Origin: Streptomyces cinnabarinus
GTDB taxonomy: Bacteria; Actinomycetota; Actinomycetes; Streptomycetales; Streptomycetaceae
Direction of reading: 5' to 3'
Length of the DNA stretch: 64,000 nucleotides
NCBI RefSeq assembly: GCF_027270315.1
Contig: NZ_CP114413.1
Coordinates: 7,378,001-7,442,000 of the forward strand
Below the pieces are notes generated by a model. It was given only the letters and a program-made list of their open reading frames with translations. It was not told the DNA's origin and ran no database searches. Both the position numbers and the translations under genes were made by a program. Shown here one piece after another: positions 25,896 to 34,761 of this stretch (the stretch's first letter is position 1; every line of letters begins with the position of its first letter).

Positions 25896-26894
25896 ATGCC
25901 GCGCACCTTCACGCTCTTCACCGGACAGTGGGCCGACCTCCCCCTCGAAGAGGTCTGCCGCCTCGCCCGTGACTTCGGCTACGACGGACTCGAACTCGCC
26001 TGCTGGGGCGACCACTTCGAGGTCGACAAGGCGCTCGCCGATCCCACCTACCTGCCCTCGCGGCACGCACTGCTCGACAAGTACGGCCTGAAGTGCTGGG
26101 CGATCTCCAACCACCTGGTCGGCCAGGCGGTCTGCGACGCCATCATCGACGAACGCCACCAGGCGATCCTGCCCGGCGAGATCTGGGGCGACGGCGACCC
26201 GGAGGGCGTACGGCGACGCGCCGCGACCCGGATCGCGGACACCGCGCGCGCCGCGGCCGCCTTCGGCGTCGACACCGTCATCGGCTTCACCGGCTCCGCC
26301 ATCTGGCACCTGGTCGCCATGTTCCCGCCCGCCCCCGAGTCGATGATCGAACGCGGCTACGACGATTTCGCGGAGCGCTGGAACCCCATCCTCGACGTGT
26401 TCGACGCGGAGGGCGTCCGCTTCGCCCACGAGGTCCACCCCAGCGAGATCGCCTACGACTACTGGACCACCCAGCGCGCCCTGGAGGCGGTCGGCCGGCG
26501 CCCCGCCTTCGGCCTGAACTTCGACCCCTCGCACTTCGTGTGGCAGGACCTCGACCCGATCGGCTTCCTGTGGGACTTCCGGGACCGGATCTACCACGTC
26601 GACTGCAAGGAGGCCCGCAAGCGCCTCGACGGCCGCAACGGCCGCCTCGGCTCCCACCTGCCCTGGGGCGACCCCCGCCGCGGCTGGGACTTCGTCTCCG
26701 CGGGCCACGGCGACGTCCCCTGGGAGGACGTCTTCCGGATGCTGCGCTCCATCGACTACCAGGGCCCCGTCTCGGTGGAGTGGGAGGACGCCGGAATGGA
26801 CCGGCTCCAGGGCGCTCCCGAGGCACTGACCCGCCTGAAGGCATACGACTTCGAACCCCCGTCGGCCTCGTTCGACGCGGCGTTCGGCAACTGA
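25896..26894 (+). CDS. TIM-barrel sugar-phosphate isomerase/epimerase family protein
   Basis: A 332-residue AP-endonuclease-2-like (xylose-isomerase-like) TIM barrel. Putative divalent-metal ligands lie in FAHEVHPSEI, NFDPSHFVWQ, YHVDCKEA and SVEWED. The family includes inosose isomerases/dehydratases, tagatose epimerases and 3-keto-glycoside beta-eliminases. It follows the Gfo/Idh/MocA gene with AGGAGG ahead of the ATG. Together they suggest an oxidise-then-isomerise or -eliminate route for an imported sugar. Confidence 0.9.
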   Translation: MPRTFTLFTGQWADLPLEEVCRLARDFGYDGLELACWGDHFEVDKALADPTYLPSRHALLDKYGLKCWAISNHLVGQAVCDAIIDERHQAILPGEIWGDGDPEGVRRRAATRIADTARAAAAFGVDTVIGFTGSAIWHLVAMFPPAPESMIERGYDDFAERWNPILDVFDAEGVRFAHEVHPSEIAYDYWTTQRALEAVGRRPAFGLNFDPSHFVWQDLDPIGFLWDFRDRIYHVDCKEARKRLDGRNGRLGSHLPWGDPRRGWDFVSAGHGDVPWEDVFRMLRSIDYQGPVSVEWEDAGMDRLQGAPEALTRLKAYDFEPPSASFDAAFGN

Positions 26895-26910
26895 GCCCCT
26901 CCACAGGTCT

Positions 26911-26932
26911 CCGGGGTGACGGCGCACCCCGG
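26911..26932 (+). terminator. Small stem-loop after the isomerase gene
   Basis: A perfect 8-bp stem (CCGGGGTG / CACCCCGG) with a 6-nt loop between the isomerase stop and the PQQ-type dehydrogenase gene; probably a terminator or processing site. Confidence 0.5.
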
Positions 26933-26978
26933 CGCAAGGCAACCGCATGTACAACCGGCCCCTTTCTGGAGGCATTTC

Positions 26979-29468
26979 GTGCACGCGAACGACCGCACCA
27001 CCGGCCACGACAGAACCGAGATCCACAGACGACGCCGTATCTTCCGCAAGACGGTCGCGCTGCTCAGCGGCGCGCTGCTGGCGGGCGCCTCCCTCACCCT
27101 CGTCGCGCCACCGGCCGTCGCCGACAACGCCGTGGCCGCCGAGGACTTCCAGCAGGTCACCCTCGCCAAGGGCGAGGCGGAGGTCGGCGAGCCCATGTCG
27201 CTCGCCGTCCTCCCCGACCGCTCCGTCCTGCACACCTCACGCGACGGCGAACTGCGCCTGACCGACGCGGCCGGGAACACCAGGCTCGCGGGCAAGCTCG
27301 ACGTGTACGCGCACGACGAGGAGGGCCTCCAAGGCATCGGCGTGGACCCGGACTTCGCCGACAACCGCTTCATCTACCTCTACTACGCGCCCCCGATGAA
27401 CACCCCGGCCGGCGACGCCCCCGAGACCGGCAGCGCGGCCGACTTCGCGCCCTTCGACGGCGTCAACCGGCTCTCCCGGTTCGTGCTGAAGGCGGACGGC
27501 ACCCTCGACACCGCCAGCGAGAAGAAGATCCTCGACGTCCCCGCCTCGCGCGGCATCTGCTGCCATGTCGGCGGCGACATCGACTTCGACGCGGCCGGCA
27601 ATCTGTACCTGTCGACCGGCGACGACACCAACCCCTTCCAGTCCGACGGCTTCACGCCGATCGACGAACGGGCCACGCGCAACCCGGCGTTCGACGCCCA
27701 GCGCACCTCCGGCAACACCAACGACCTGCGCGGCAAGATCCTGCGCATCAAGGTCGGCGCTGACGGCTCGTACTCCGTCCCCGACGGCAACCTGTTCGCG
27801 CCGGGCACCGACAAGACGCGGCCCGAGATCTACGCGATGGGCTTCCGCAACCCGTTCCGCTTCAGCGTCGACCGGGAGACCGGCATCCTCTACGTCGGCG
27901 ACTACGGCCCCGACGCCGGCGCCGCCAACCCCTCCCGAGGACCGGCGGGCCAGGTCGAGTTCGCCCGCGTCACCGGCCCCGGCAACTTCGGCTGGCCGTA
28001 CTGCACCGGCGACAACGACGCCTACGTCGACCACGACTTCGGCACCGGCCAGTCCGGCGCCGCCTTCGACTGCGCTGCCCCGAAGAACACCTCGCCGAAC
28101 AACACCGGTCTCACCGACCTGCCCCCGGCCCAGGCGGCCTGGATCCCCTACGACGGCGGGTCGCTGCCCGAGTTCGGCACCGGCTCCGAGTCCCCGATGG
28201 GCGGCCCGGTCTACCACTACGACCCCGCTCTCGACTCCCCGGTGAAGTTCCCCGAGGCCTACGACGGCGACTTCTTCGCGGGCGAGTTCGGCCGCCGCTG
28301 GATCAAGCGGATCAGCAGCGACACCGACGGCACCGTGCAGTCCATCGACGATGTGCCGTGGACCGGCACCCAGGTGATGGACATGGCCTTCGGCCCCGAC
28401 GGCGCGCTCTACGTCCTCGACTACGGCGTCTCCTGGTTCGGCGGCGACGAGCACTCCGCGCTCTACCGCATCGAGAACGCCACCGACGGCCACTCCCCGG
28501 TCGCCCAGGCCGCGGCGAACCGCACCTCCGGACAGGCCCCGCTGCGGGTCCAGTTCTCCTCCGAGGGCACCACCGACCAGGACGGCGACGCCCTGACGTA
28601 CAGCTGGGACTTCGGCGACGGCACCACCTCCACCACGGCCGACCCCACCCACCGCTACCGCAAGAACGGCACCTACACCGCGACCCTGACCGCCAAGGAC
28701 CCCTCCGGGCGCACCGGCAGCGCGAGCGTGCAGGTCGTGGTGGGCAACACCGCGCCCAAGGTGACGCTGGAACTCCCGCAGGACGGGCAGCTGTTCGCCT
28801 TCGGTGACGCCATCCCGTTCAAGGTGAAGGTCAGCGACCCCGAGGACCGCACCATCGACTGCGCCAAGGTCAAGGTCACCTTCGTGCTCGGCCACGACAG
28901 CCACGGCCACCCGGTCACCTCGGCCAACGGCTGCACCGGCACCATCCAGACCAGCGCCGACGGCGGCCACGACGAGGACGCCAACATCTTCGGCGTGATG
29001 GACGCCGAGTACACCGACGGCGGAGGCGGCGGCCAGGCCCCGCTGACCACCCACGACCAGAGCGTCCTCCAGCCCAAGCACCGCCAGGCCGAGCACTTCG
29101 GCAACGGCTCCGGAGTCTCCCTCATCACCAAGACCGGCGCCCACGGCGGCCGGACCGTCGGCGACATCGACAACGGCGACTGGATCTCCTTCACGCCGTA
29201 CGCCCTCGGCAACGCGAAGTCCGTCACGGCACGTGTCTCGTCCGGCGGCGCGGGCGGCACGCTCGAGGTCCGTGCGGGGTCCTCGACCGGCACCCTGCTC
29301 GGCAGGGCGACCGTGCCCGTGACCGGCGGCTGGGAGAACTTCCAGGACGTCACCGCACCGCTGACCCGGGCACCGCGCGGCACGACCACTCTGTACCTGG
29401 TCTTCAAGGGGGCCACGGGCTCGGGCGCGCTGTTCGACGTCGACGACTTCACGTTCACCACCGGCTGA
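26979..29468 (+). CDS. Secreted PQQ-dependent sugar dehydrogenase-like protein with PKD and carbohydrate-binding domains
   Basis: An 829-residue exported protein with a GTG start, 6 bp after CTGGAGG. A long basic N region and a hydrophobic segment (about 25-48) form the signal peptide. Next comes a six-bladed glucose/sorbosone-dehydrogenase propeller (about 55-500; EEGLQGIGVDPDFADN, NTNDLRGKILRIKV, GFRNPFRFSVD). A PKD domain (YSWDFGDGTTSTTADPTHRY) and a C-terminal CBM6-like beta-sandwich follow. Such proteins oxidise sugars outside the cell with bound PQQ or act as lectin-like hydrolases. No PQQ biosynthesis genes occur in the window, so cofactor use is uncertain. Confidence 0.88.
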   Translation: MHANDRTTGHDRTEIHRRRRIFRKTVALLSGALLAGASLTLVAPPAVADNAVAAEDFQQVTLAKGEAEVGEPMSLAVLPDRSVLHTSRDGELRLTDAAGNTRLAGKLDVYAHDEEGLQGIGVDPDFADNRFIYLYYAPPMNTPAGDAPETGSAADFAPFDGVNRLSRFVLKADGTLDTASEKKILDVPASRGICCHVGGDIDFDAAGNLYLSTGDDTNPFQSDGFTPIDERATRNPAFDAQRTSGNTNDLRGKILRIKVGADGSYSVPDGNLFAPGTDKTRPEIYAMGFRNPFRFSVDRETGILYVGDYGPDAGAANPSRGPAGQVEFARVTGPGNFGWPYCTGDNDAYVDHDFGTGQSGAAFDCAAPKNTSPNNTGLTDLPPAQAAWIPYDGGSLPEFGTGSESPMGGPVYHYDPALDSPVKFPEAYDGDFFAGEFGRRWIKRISSDTDGTVQSIDDVPWTGTQVMDMAFGPDGALYVLDYGVSWFGGDEHSALYRIENATDGHSPVAQAAANRTSGQAPLRVQFSSEGTTDQDGDALTYSWDFGDGTTSTTADPTHRYRKNGTYTATLTAKDPSGRTGSASVQVVVGNTAPKVTLELPQDGQLFAFGDAIPFKVKVSDPEDRTIDCAKVKVTFVLGHDSHGHPVTSANGCTGTIQTSADGGHDEDANIFGVMDAEYTDGGGGGQAPLTTHDQSVLQPKHRQAEHFGNGSGVSLITKTGAHGGRTVGDIDNGDWISFTPYALGNAKSVTARVSSGGAGGTLEVRAGSSTGTLLGRATVPVTGGWENFQDVTAPLTRAPRGTTTLYLVFKGATGSGALFDVDDFTFTTG

Positions 29469-29483
29469 GGAGGGATGCGGACG

Positions 29484-30836
29484 ATGCGATCGACCGGCCG
29501 ACTGGCCATCGCGATCACCGGCACGGCCCTGCTCCTCGGCTGTATGTCGGGACCGGCCGCCTCCGAACCCTCCGCCGGGGAACGGGTGCTGGTCTTCTCC
29601 AAGACGGCGGGCTTCCGCCACGACTCCATCCCCGCGGGCGTGACGGCCCTCAAGGAACTGGGCGCCGACGCCGGCATCACCGTGGACGCGACCGAGGACG
29701 CCGGCGCGTTCGCTCCGGGCAACCTGCGCCGGTACGACGCCGTGGTGTTCCTGTCGACGACCGGCGATGTGCTCAACGGCGCGCAACAGCGCGCGTTCGA
29801 ACGCTATGTGCGCCACGGCGGCGGCTTCATCGGCGTCCACGCGGCCGCCGATACCGAGTACGACTGGGCGTTCTACGGCAGTGTCGTCGGGGCGTATTTT
29901 CAATCGCATCCGGCGATCCAGCAGGCCACGGTGGACATCGAGGACCACGCCCACGCGGCGACCTCGCAGCTGCCGACGGCCTGGAACCGGACGGACGAGT
30001 GGTACAACTACCGCTCCAACCCCCGGGACCGGGTGCGTGTCCTCGCCTCCCTCGACGAGTCCTCGTACATGGGCGGCACCATGAACGGCGACCATCCCAT
30101 CGCCTGGTGCCACACCAACGAGGGCGGCCGGGCCTTCTATACCGGCGGCGGCCACACCCAGGAGTCCTACGCCGACCCCGCCTTCCGGCAGCACCTGCTG
30201 GGCGGGCTCCGCTGGGCCACCGGCGCCGCACAGGCCGACTGCCGCCCGGAGAACGGCTACCAGCCGCTCTTCGACGGCACGGCCGACTCGCTCGCCGGCT
30301 GGCGGCAGGCAGGACCGGGCTCCTTCGAGCCGGGTCCCGACGGAACCCTCACCACCACCGGCGGCCTCGGCATGCTCTGGTACGCCGAGCGGGGCTTCGG
30401 CGCCTACTCGCTGAAGCTCGACTGGAAGGTCGACGGAGACGACAATTCCGGTGTATTCGTGGGATTTCCGCCCTCGGACGACCCGTGGTCGGCTGTCAAC
30501 AACGGCTATGAGATCCAGATCGACGCCACCGACGTCCCCGAGAAGACCACGGGGTCGGTCTACGGATTCCACTCCGCCGACCTGGCCGAGCGCGACCGTG
30601 CGCTGAACCCGCCGGGGGAGTGGAACACGTACGAGATCCGGGTGGAGGGCGAACGCCTCCGGGTCTGGCTCAACGGCGTGCAGATCAACGATTTCACCAA
30701 CACCGATCCGGCCCGGAGCCTGCGTGACGGGCATGTCGGCATCCAGAACCACGGATCCGACGACCAGGTGTCCTTCCGGGACATCCGGATCAAGGAACTG
30801 CCCACGCAGCCCACGAGGGCCACGGAGGGCGACTGA
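29484..30836 (+). CDS. Secreted ThuA-domain plus DUF1080 (3-keto-disaccharide hydrolase-like) lipoprotein
   Basis: A 450-residue protein whose N terminus has a hydrophobic stretch ending in LLLGC, a lipobox. The first half is a ThuA/glutamine-amidotransferase-like domain (VLVFSKTAGFRHDSI, GGGFIGVHAAADTEYDW). The second is a DUF1080 jelly roll (FDGTADSLAGW, NNGYEIQIDATDV, GEWNTYEIRVEG), a fold now linked to hydrolysis of 3-keto-glycosides. The ATG at 29484 is preferred because the AGGAGG at 29468-29473 is too close to the ATG at 29475. It follows the PQQ-type gene by 15 bp, so the two are co-transcribed. Confidence 0.88.
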   Translation: MRSTGRLAIAITGTALLLGCMSGPAASEPSAGERVLVFSKTAGFRHDSIPAGVTALKELGADAGITVDATEDAGAFAPGNLRRYDAVVFLSTTGDVLNGAQQRAFERYVRHGGGFIGVHAAADTEYDWAFYGSVVGAYFQSHPAIQQATVDIEDHAHAATSQLPTAWNRTDEWYNYRSNPRDRVRVLASLDESSYMGGTMNGDHPIAWCHTNEGGRAFYTGGGHTQESYADPAFRQHLLGGLRWATGAAQADCRPENGYQPLFDGTADSLAGWRQAGPGSFEPGPDGTLTTTGGLGMLWYAERGFGAYSLKLDWKVDGDDNSGVFVGFPPSDDPWSAVNNGYEIQIDATDVPEKTTGSVYGFHSADLAERDRALNPPGEWNTYEIRVEGERLRVWLNGVQINDFTNTDPARSLRDGHVGIQNHGSDDQVSFRDIRIKELPTQPTRATEGD

Positions 30837-30840
30837 ACGG

Positions 30841-30874
30841 CGGCGGGCGGGGGACGCCGGACCTCCGCCCGCCG
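30841..30874 (+). terminator. Stem-loop between ThuA gene and Ebo-like operon
   Basis: A 10-bp perfect inverted repeat (CGGCGGGCGG at 30841-30850, complement at 30865-30874) directly after the ThuA-DUF1080 stop and ahead of the inositol-phosphate-synthase-like gene. Confidence 0.55.
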
Positions 30875-30912
30875 TCTTCCACCACGGTTTCCGCACGACA
30901 AGGAGGCTGCCC

Positions 30913-32046
30913 ATGTCCGCGTCCCGTTCTGGATCCCTAGTCGGAGTGTGGTTGATCGGCGCACGTGGCTCCGTCGCCACCACGGTGGTCGCGGGCTGTG
31001 CCGCGGTCTCCGCGGGCCTGCACCCGCCGACGGGCATGGTCACGGAAACCCCCGCCTTCACCGACTCCGGCCTGCCGGCCCTGCCGTCGCTGGTCTTCGG
31101 CGGCCACGACACCGTGGACTGCCCGCTGCCCAAGCGCGCGGAGGAACTCGCGGCGGGCGGCGTCCTGCCCCCCGGCCTGCCGACCGCCGTTCAGTCCGAA
31201 CTGGCCGCAGCGGACCGGGAGATCAGGCCCGGTGGCCCGCTTCCCGGTGACACCCGCGACGAGCCCGCACTGATTGCCTCCTTCGCCCACGACATCCAGG
31301 ACTTCGTACGGCGCCTCGGTCTGACCCGCGCGGTCGTGGTCAACGTGGCCTCGACGGAACCCGCGTCCACCGGCGCGGCCCTGCCGCCCAGTTCGCTCTA
31401 CGCGGCCGCCGCGCTGCGCGCCGGCTGCCCGTACGTCAACTTCACCCCCTCCACCGGCCTGCACCACCCCGAACTCGCCCCCCTCGCCGCCGAGTCCGCG
31501 CTCCCGTACGCGGGCCGCGACGGCAAGACCGGCCAGACCCTGCTCCGGGCGGCCCTCGCCCCGATGTTCACCCAGCGCGCCCTGGCGGTCCGGGCCTGGT
31601 CCGGCACCAACCTCCTGGGCGGCGGTGACGGCGCCGCCCTCGCCGACCCGGCGGCCGCCGCCGCGAAGAACGCGGGCAAAGAACGCGTCCTCGCCGAGAC
31701 CCTCGCCACGCCTCCCGAGGGCGAGGTCCATATCGACGACGTCCCCGCACTCGGCGACTGGAAGACGGCCTGGGACTACATCGCCTTCGACGGCTTCCTC
31801 GGCACGCGCATGATCCTCCAGACCATCTGGCAGGGCTGCGACTCGGCCCTGGCCGCCCCCTTGATCCTCGACCTCGTCCGACTCACCGCCCGAGCACACG
31901 AGAGGGGACTGTCCGGACCGCTGAGCGCACTCGGCTTCTACTTCAAGGACCCGGTGGGCTCCGGACCGGCGGCGCTGGGGGAGCAGTACGCGCAACTGGT
32001 GCGGTTCGCGGATGTGCTGCGGGGCGCAGAGGGGGAGGAGCGGTGA
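30913..32046 (+). CDS. Inositol-3-phosphate-synthase-like sugar cyclase
   Basis: A 377-residue protein with the N-terminal NAD-binding GARGSVATTVVAG and the cyclase motifs WSGTNLLGGGDGAALADP, DDVPALGDWKTAWDYIAF and AAPLILDLVRLTA. These correspond to 1L-myo-inositol-1-phosphate synthases, which cyclise glucose-6-phosphate with bound NAD. It is the first gene of a run of overlapping genes that encode Ebo homologues, so it is unlikely to be the housekeeping Ino1. In described ebo clusters a dehydroquinate-synthase-like cyclase (EboD) occupies this role. AAGGAGG precedes the ATG. Confidence 0.88.
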   Translation: MSASRSGSLVGVWLIGARGSVATTVVAGCAAVSAGLHPPTGMVTETPAFTDSGLPALPSLVFGGHDTVDCPLPKRAEELAAGGVLPPGLPTAVQSELAAADREIRPGGPLPGDTRDEPALIASFAHDIQDFVRRLGLTRAVVVNVASTEPASTGAALPPSSLYAAAALRAGCPYVNFTPSTGLHHPELAPLAAESALPYAGRDGKTGQTLLRAALAPMFTQRALAVRAWSGTNLLGGGDGAALADPAAAAAKNAGKERVLAETLATPPEGEVHIDDVPALGDWKTAWDYIAFDGFLGTRMILQTIWQGCDSALAAPLILDLVRLTARAHERGLSGPLSALGFYFKDPVGSGPAALGEQYAQLVRFADVLRGAEGEER

Positions 32047-33182
32047 GCCGGAGGGCTGTGCCGAGGGACCGGGCGTCAGCGGCTCTCCCGAACTCGAACG
32101 TCCCGCTCGCCTGGGCCGAACTCCTCCGTCTCCCCGCCCTGTTCACCGTCCCCGGCGACGCCCTGGCGGGCGCGGCCGCCACCTCCGCACCCCACAACTC
32201 CCGCACCCTCCTCGCCATCGGCGCCTCCCTCTGCCTCTACGAGGCCGGTATGACCCTGAACGACTGGGCCGACCGCGAGGAGGACGCCGCCGAACGCCCC
32301 CACCGTCCCCTGCCCTCCGGCCGCATCCGCCCGACCGCGGCCCTCACGGCGGCCTGCGCCCTCACGGCCACCGGCCTGGCCCTGGCCGCCCGCGCCGGAC
32401 GCCCCGCCCTCTCCGTCGCCGTACCCCTCGCCGCCACGGTCTGGGCCTACGACCTACGCCTGAAGCACACCCCGGCGGGCCCCGCCGCCATGGCCACGGC
32501 CCGCGCCCTCGACCTCCTGCTGGGCGCCGCCGCCACCGGCGGCCGTATCCGCGAGGCCCTCCCCTCCGCGGCCCTCCTCGGCACTCACACCCTGACGGTC
32601 ACAACCATCTCCCGCCACGAAACCCAGGGCGGCTCCTCCCGCGCACCCCTGGCGGCCCTGGCCACAACCGCCGCACTGAGCACCCTGATCACCCGAGTCG
32701 GAGGCCGCGACCGGGGCTCGGAGGGCGCCTCGGGGGCAAGGGGTGCCTCTGACGTGCCTGGCGCCTCCGAGGTGCCTGGCGCGTCTGACGGGCCGGGCAC
32801 TTCCCGCGCGCGGGGTGCCTCCGACGCGCAGGGCGCTCAGCCGGCCCCGCTCCCACCCACCCGGGCCCGGCCCCCCGCCCGGCCCCCCGCCCGGCCTCCC
32901 GCCCCTCCCGCGCTCCTTGCCTCAGCCCTCCGCCCCACCCCTTCCCCCCTCCGCCAAGCCCTCGCCACCGCCTACGCGGCCACCACCGCCCGTGCCTACT
33001 TCCACGCCGCCCTCAATCCCTCACCCCCGCTCACCCAGCGCGCCGTCGGTGCCGGGATCCGCGCCACCATCCCCCTCCAGGCCGCCCTCGCCGCCCGCTC
33101 CGGCGGTACAGCCACCGCTCTGCTCGTCGCGGCCCTCGCCCCGCTGGGCCGCCGGTTCGCGAGGAAGGTGAGCATCACATGA
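32043..33182 (+). CDS. eboC: UbiA-type prenyltransferase, EboC-like, with low-complexity insert
   Basis: A 379-residue membrane protein. The prenyl-diphosphate-binding motif NDWADREED gives Asn73, Asp74, Asp77 and Asp81; about seven to nine hydrophobic helices follow. Ahead of the C-terminal helices, residues about 221-290 form a Gly/Ala/Ser/Pro-rich linker of 6-residue units encoded by an 18-bp tandem repeat, then RPPA repeats. This linker is not part of the family fold. The GTG overlaps the upstream stop (GTGA). In ebo clusters the UbiA homologue EboC is thought to prenylate a small metabolite for export. Confidence 0.87.
   Translation: MSRRAVPRDRASAALPNSNVPLAWAELLRLPALFTVPGDALAGAAATSAPHNSRTLLAIGASLCLYEAGMTLNDWADREEDAAERPHRPLPSGRIRPTAALTAACALTATGLALAARAGRPALSVAVPLAATVWAYDLRLKHTPAGPAAMATARALDLLLGAAATGGRIREALPSAALLGTHTLTVTTISRHETQGGSSRAPLAALATTAALSTLITRVGGRDRGSEGASGARGASDVPGASEVPGASDGPGTSRARGASDAQGAQPAPLPPTRARPPARPPARPPAPPALLASALRPTPSPLRQALATAYAATTARAYFHAALNPSPPLTQRAVGAGIRATIPLQAALAARSGGTATALLVAALAPLGRRFARKVSIT
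32724..32831 (+). repeat. 18-bp tandem repeat within the UbiA-like gene
   Basis: Six consecutive 18-bp units encode GASGAR, GASDVP, GASEVP, GASDGP, GTSRAR and GASDAQ, followed by a partial unit and then by 12-bp units encoding RPPA (about 32870-32905). Units differ at several positions, so the array is aged. It lies in frame within a hydrophilic linker of the prenyltransferase. Confidence 0.85.
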
Positions 33183-34066
33183 CGCCCGCAGCGGACGGCC
33201 CCCTCGCCGCCACCCCCCTGCGTTTCGGGTACGGCACCAACGGCCTGGCCGACCTACGCCTCGACGACGCCCTCTCCCTTCTCGCGGACCTCGGCTACGA
33301 CGGCGTCGGCCTGACCCTCGACCACATGCACCTGGACCCGCTGGCCCCGGATCTGTCCGCCCGCGTCCGTCGAGTCGCCCAGCGCCTGGACACCCTCGGC
33401 CTGGGCGTCACCGTCGAGACCGGTGCCCGCTATGTGCTCGACCCGCGCCGCAAACACGGCCCCTCCCTCCTCGACCCCGACCCGGACGCCCGCGCCCGCC
33501 GCGTCGACCTGCTGATCCGGGCCGTCCGGATCGCCGCCGACCTGGGCGCCCACGCCGTGCACTGCTTCAGCGGCAGCACCCCCGCCGGCACCGACCCGGA
33601 CACCGCGTGGAAGCGCCTGGCCGAGGCGCTCATCCCCGTCCTGGACACGGCCGCGGCCGCCGAGGTACCCCTCGCCGTCGAACCCGAACCCGGCCACCTC
33701 CTCGCCACCCTCGCCGACTTCCACCACCTGCGCCGCACCCTCGGCGACCCCGAACACCTGGGCCTCACCCTCGACATCGGTCACTGCCAGTGCCTGGAAC
33801 CCCTTCCTCCCGCCGACTGCGTCCGAGCCGCCGCACCCTGGCTGCGCCACGTCCAGATCGAGGACATGCGCCGCGGCGTCCATGAGCACCTCCCCTTCGG
33901 CGAGGGCGAGATCGACTTCCCGCCCGTCCTCGCGGCCCTCGCCGCCACCGGCTACCAGGGTCTGACCGTCGTGGAACTGCCCCGTCACTCCCACGCCGGC
34001 CCTCAACAGGCCGCACTCTCCCTCCCGTTCCTCCGCGCCGCCGCCCCCGAAGGGAGCACCCCATGA
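33179..34066 (+). CDS. TIM-barrel sugar-phosphate isomerase/epimerase-like protein in Ebo operon
   Basis: A 295-residue AP-endonuclease-2-like TIM barrel (RFGYGTNGLADLRLDDALSLLADLGYDGVGL at the N terminus, split here by eye into strand and helix). Probable metal ligands are in LAVEPEPGHLL, LTLDIGHCQCLE, RHVQIEDMRRG and TVVELPRHSH. It overlaps the UbiA stop by ATGA and the EboA start likewise. It shares the fold of EboE but is a separate protein, so the operon encodes two TIM barrels. Substrate unknown. Confidence 0.85.
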   Translation: MTPAADGPLAATPLRFGYGTNGLADLRLDDALSLLADLGYDGVGLTLDHMHLDPLAPDLSARVRRVAQRLDTLGLGVTVETGARYVLDPRRKHGPSLLDPDPDARARRVDLLIRAVRIAADLGAHAVHCFSGSTPAGTDPDTAWKRLAEALIPVLDTAAAAEVPLAVEPEPGHLLATLADFHHLRRTLGDPEHLGLTLDIGHCQCLEPLPPADCVRAAAPWLRHVQIEDMRRGVHEHLPFGEGEIDFPPVLAALAATGYQGLTVVELPRHSHAGPQQAALSLPFLRAAAPEGSTP

Positions 34067-34761
34067 CCCCACTCCACCCCAGCACGGGCACCCCGGCGGC
34101 GAACCCCCAGGCCACAGACCCCGACACCCTTCACACCCACCTGACCGCCCACCTCCCCGGCGCCGCCCGTACCTGGCTGGACCGGGCCCTCACCGAGGCC
34201 GCCGCCCATCCCGGCACCCATGGACCCATCTCCGTATGGGAGTTGCGCCTGGCCGAGGCCGGCCGCCGCTGCGGACCCGGGTACGCCGACGCCGCCCGCG
34301 TCCTCATCCTGCACGCGGCCCGGGCCGACACCGAGGCGATCACCCGTGTGTACTTCCAGGGCACCGGCCCCGAACGCCGCGCCGTCCTGCACGCCCTGCC
34401 CCATCTCGTGCCCGGCCCCGACGCCCTCCCGCTCGTCGAGGACGCCCTGCGCGCCAACGACACCGGCCTGCTCGCCGCCGCCGTGGGCCCCTACGCCGCC
34501 CGGCACCTCGACGCCCACCAGTGGCGCCACGCCGTACTGAAGTGCCTGTTCACCGGCGTGTCCGTCGGCGCGGTGGCCGACCTGGAGCGCCGGGCCCGCG
34601 CCGACGCCGAACTCGCCCGCATGCTCGGCGACTACGCCGCCGAACGCACCGCCGCGGGCCGTCCCGTACCCGAGGACCTGCACCGCGTCCTGGCCCTGAC
34701 CGAACCCGGCTCCGCACGCCCGCCGCACGGTTCGGCCCACCCCCACGGCAAGGAGTCCTGA
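34063..34761 (+). CDS. eboA: EboA-domain protein
   Basis: A 232-residue, mostly helical protein without signal or membrane segment. It has EboA-like stretches WDRALTEAAAHPG-type and VLILHAARADTEAITRVYFQGTGPERRAVL, ending with KCLFTGVSVGAVADLERRA and LARMLGDYAAERTAAGR. EboA has no known enzymatic activity; in cyanobacteria the ebo genes are needed to move a scytonemin precursor to the periplasm. Assignment rests on these patterns and on the flanking UbiA, TatD, EboE and phosphodiesterase genes. It overlaps its neighbours at both ends. Confidence 0.8.
   Translation: MTPLHPSTGTPAANPQATDPDTLHTHLTAHLPGAARTWLDRALTEAAAHPGTHGPISVWELRLAEAGRRCGPGYADAARVLILHAARADTEAITRVYFQGTGPERRAVLHALPHLVPGPDALPLVEDALRANDTGLLAAAVGPYAARHLDAHQWRHAVLKCLFTGVSVGAVADLERRARADAELARMLGDYAAERTAAGRPVPEDLHRVLALTEPGSARPPHGSAHPHGKES

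Noticed and set aside
27237..31133. A 1298-codon open frame on the minus strand
   Set aside because: It lies antisense to the PQQ-type dehydrogenase, ThuA-DUF1080 and start of the Ino1-like gene, has low-complexity Gly/Ala/Val/Arg composition and no domain, and arises from third-position GC bias.
32870..32910. GC-rich 12-bp repeats as a CRISPR-like or regulatory array
   Set aside because: They are contiguous, in frame with the UbiA-like gene and encode RPPA units; there are no spacers.
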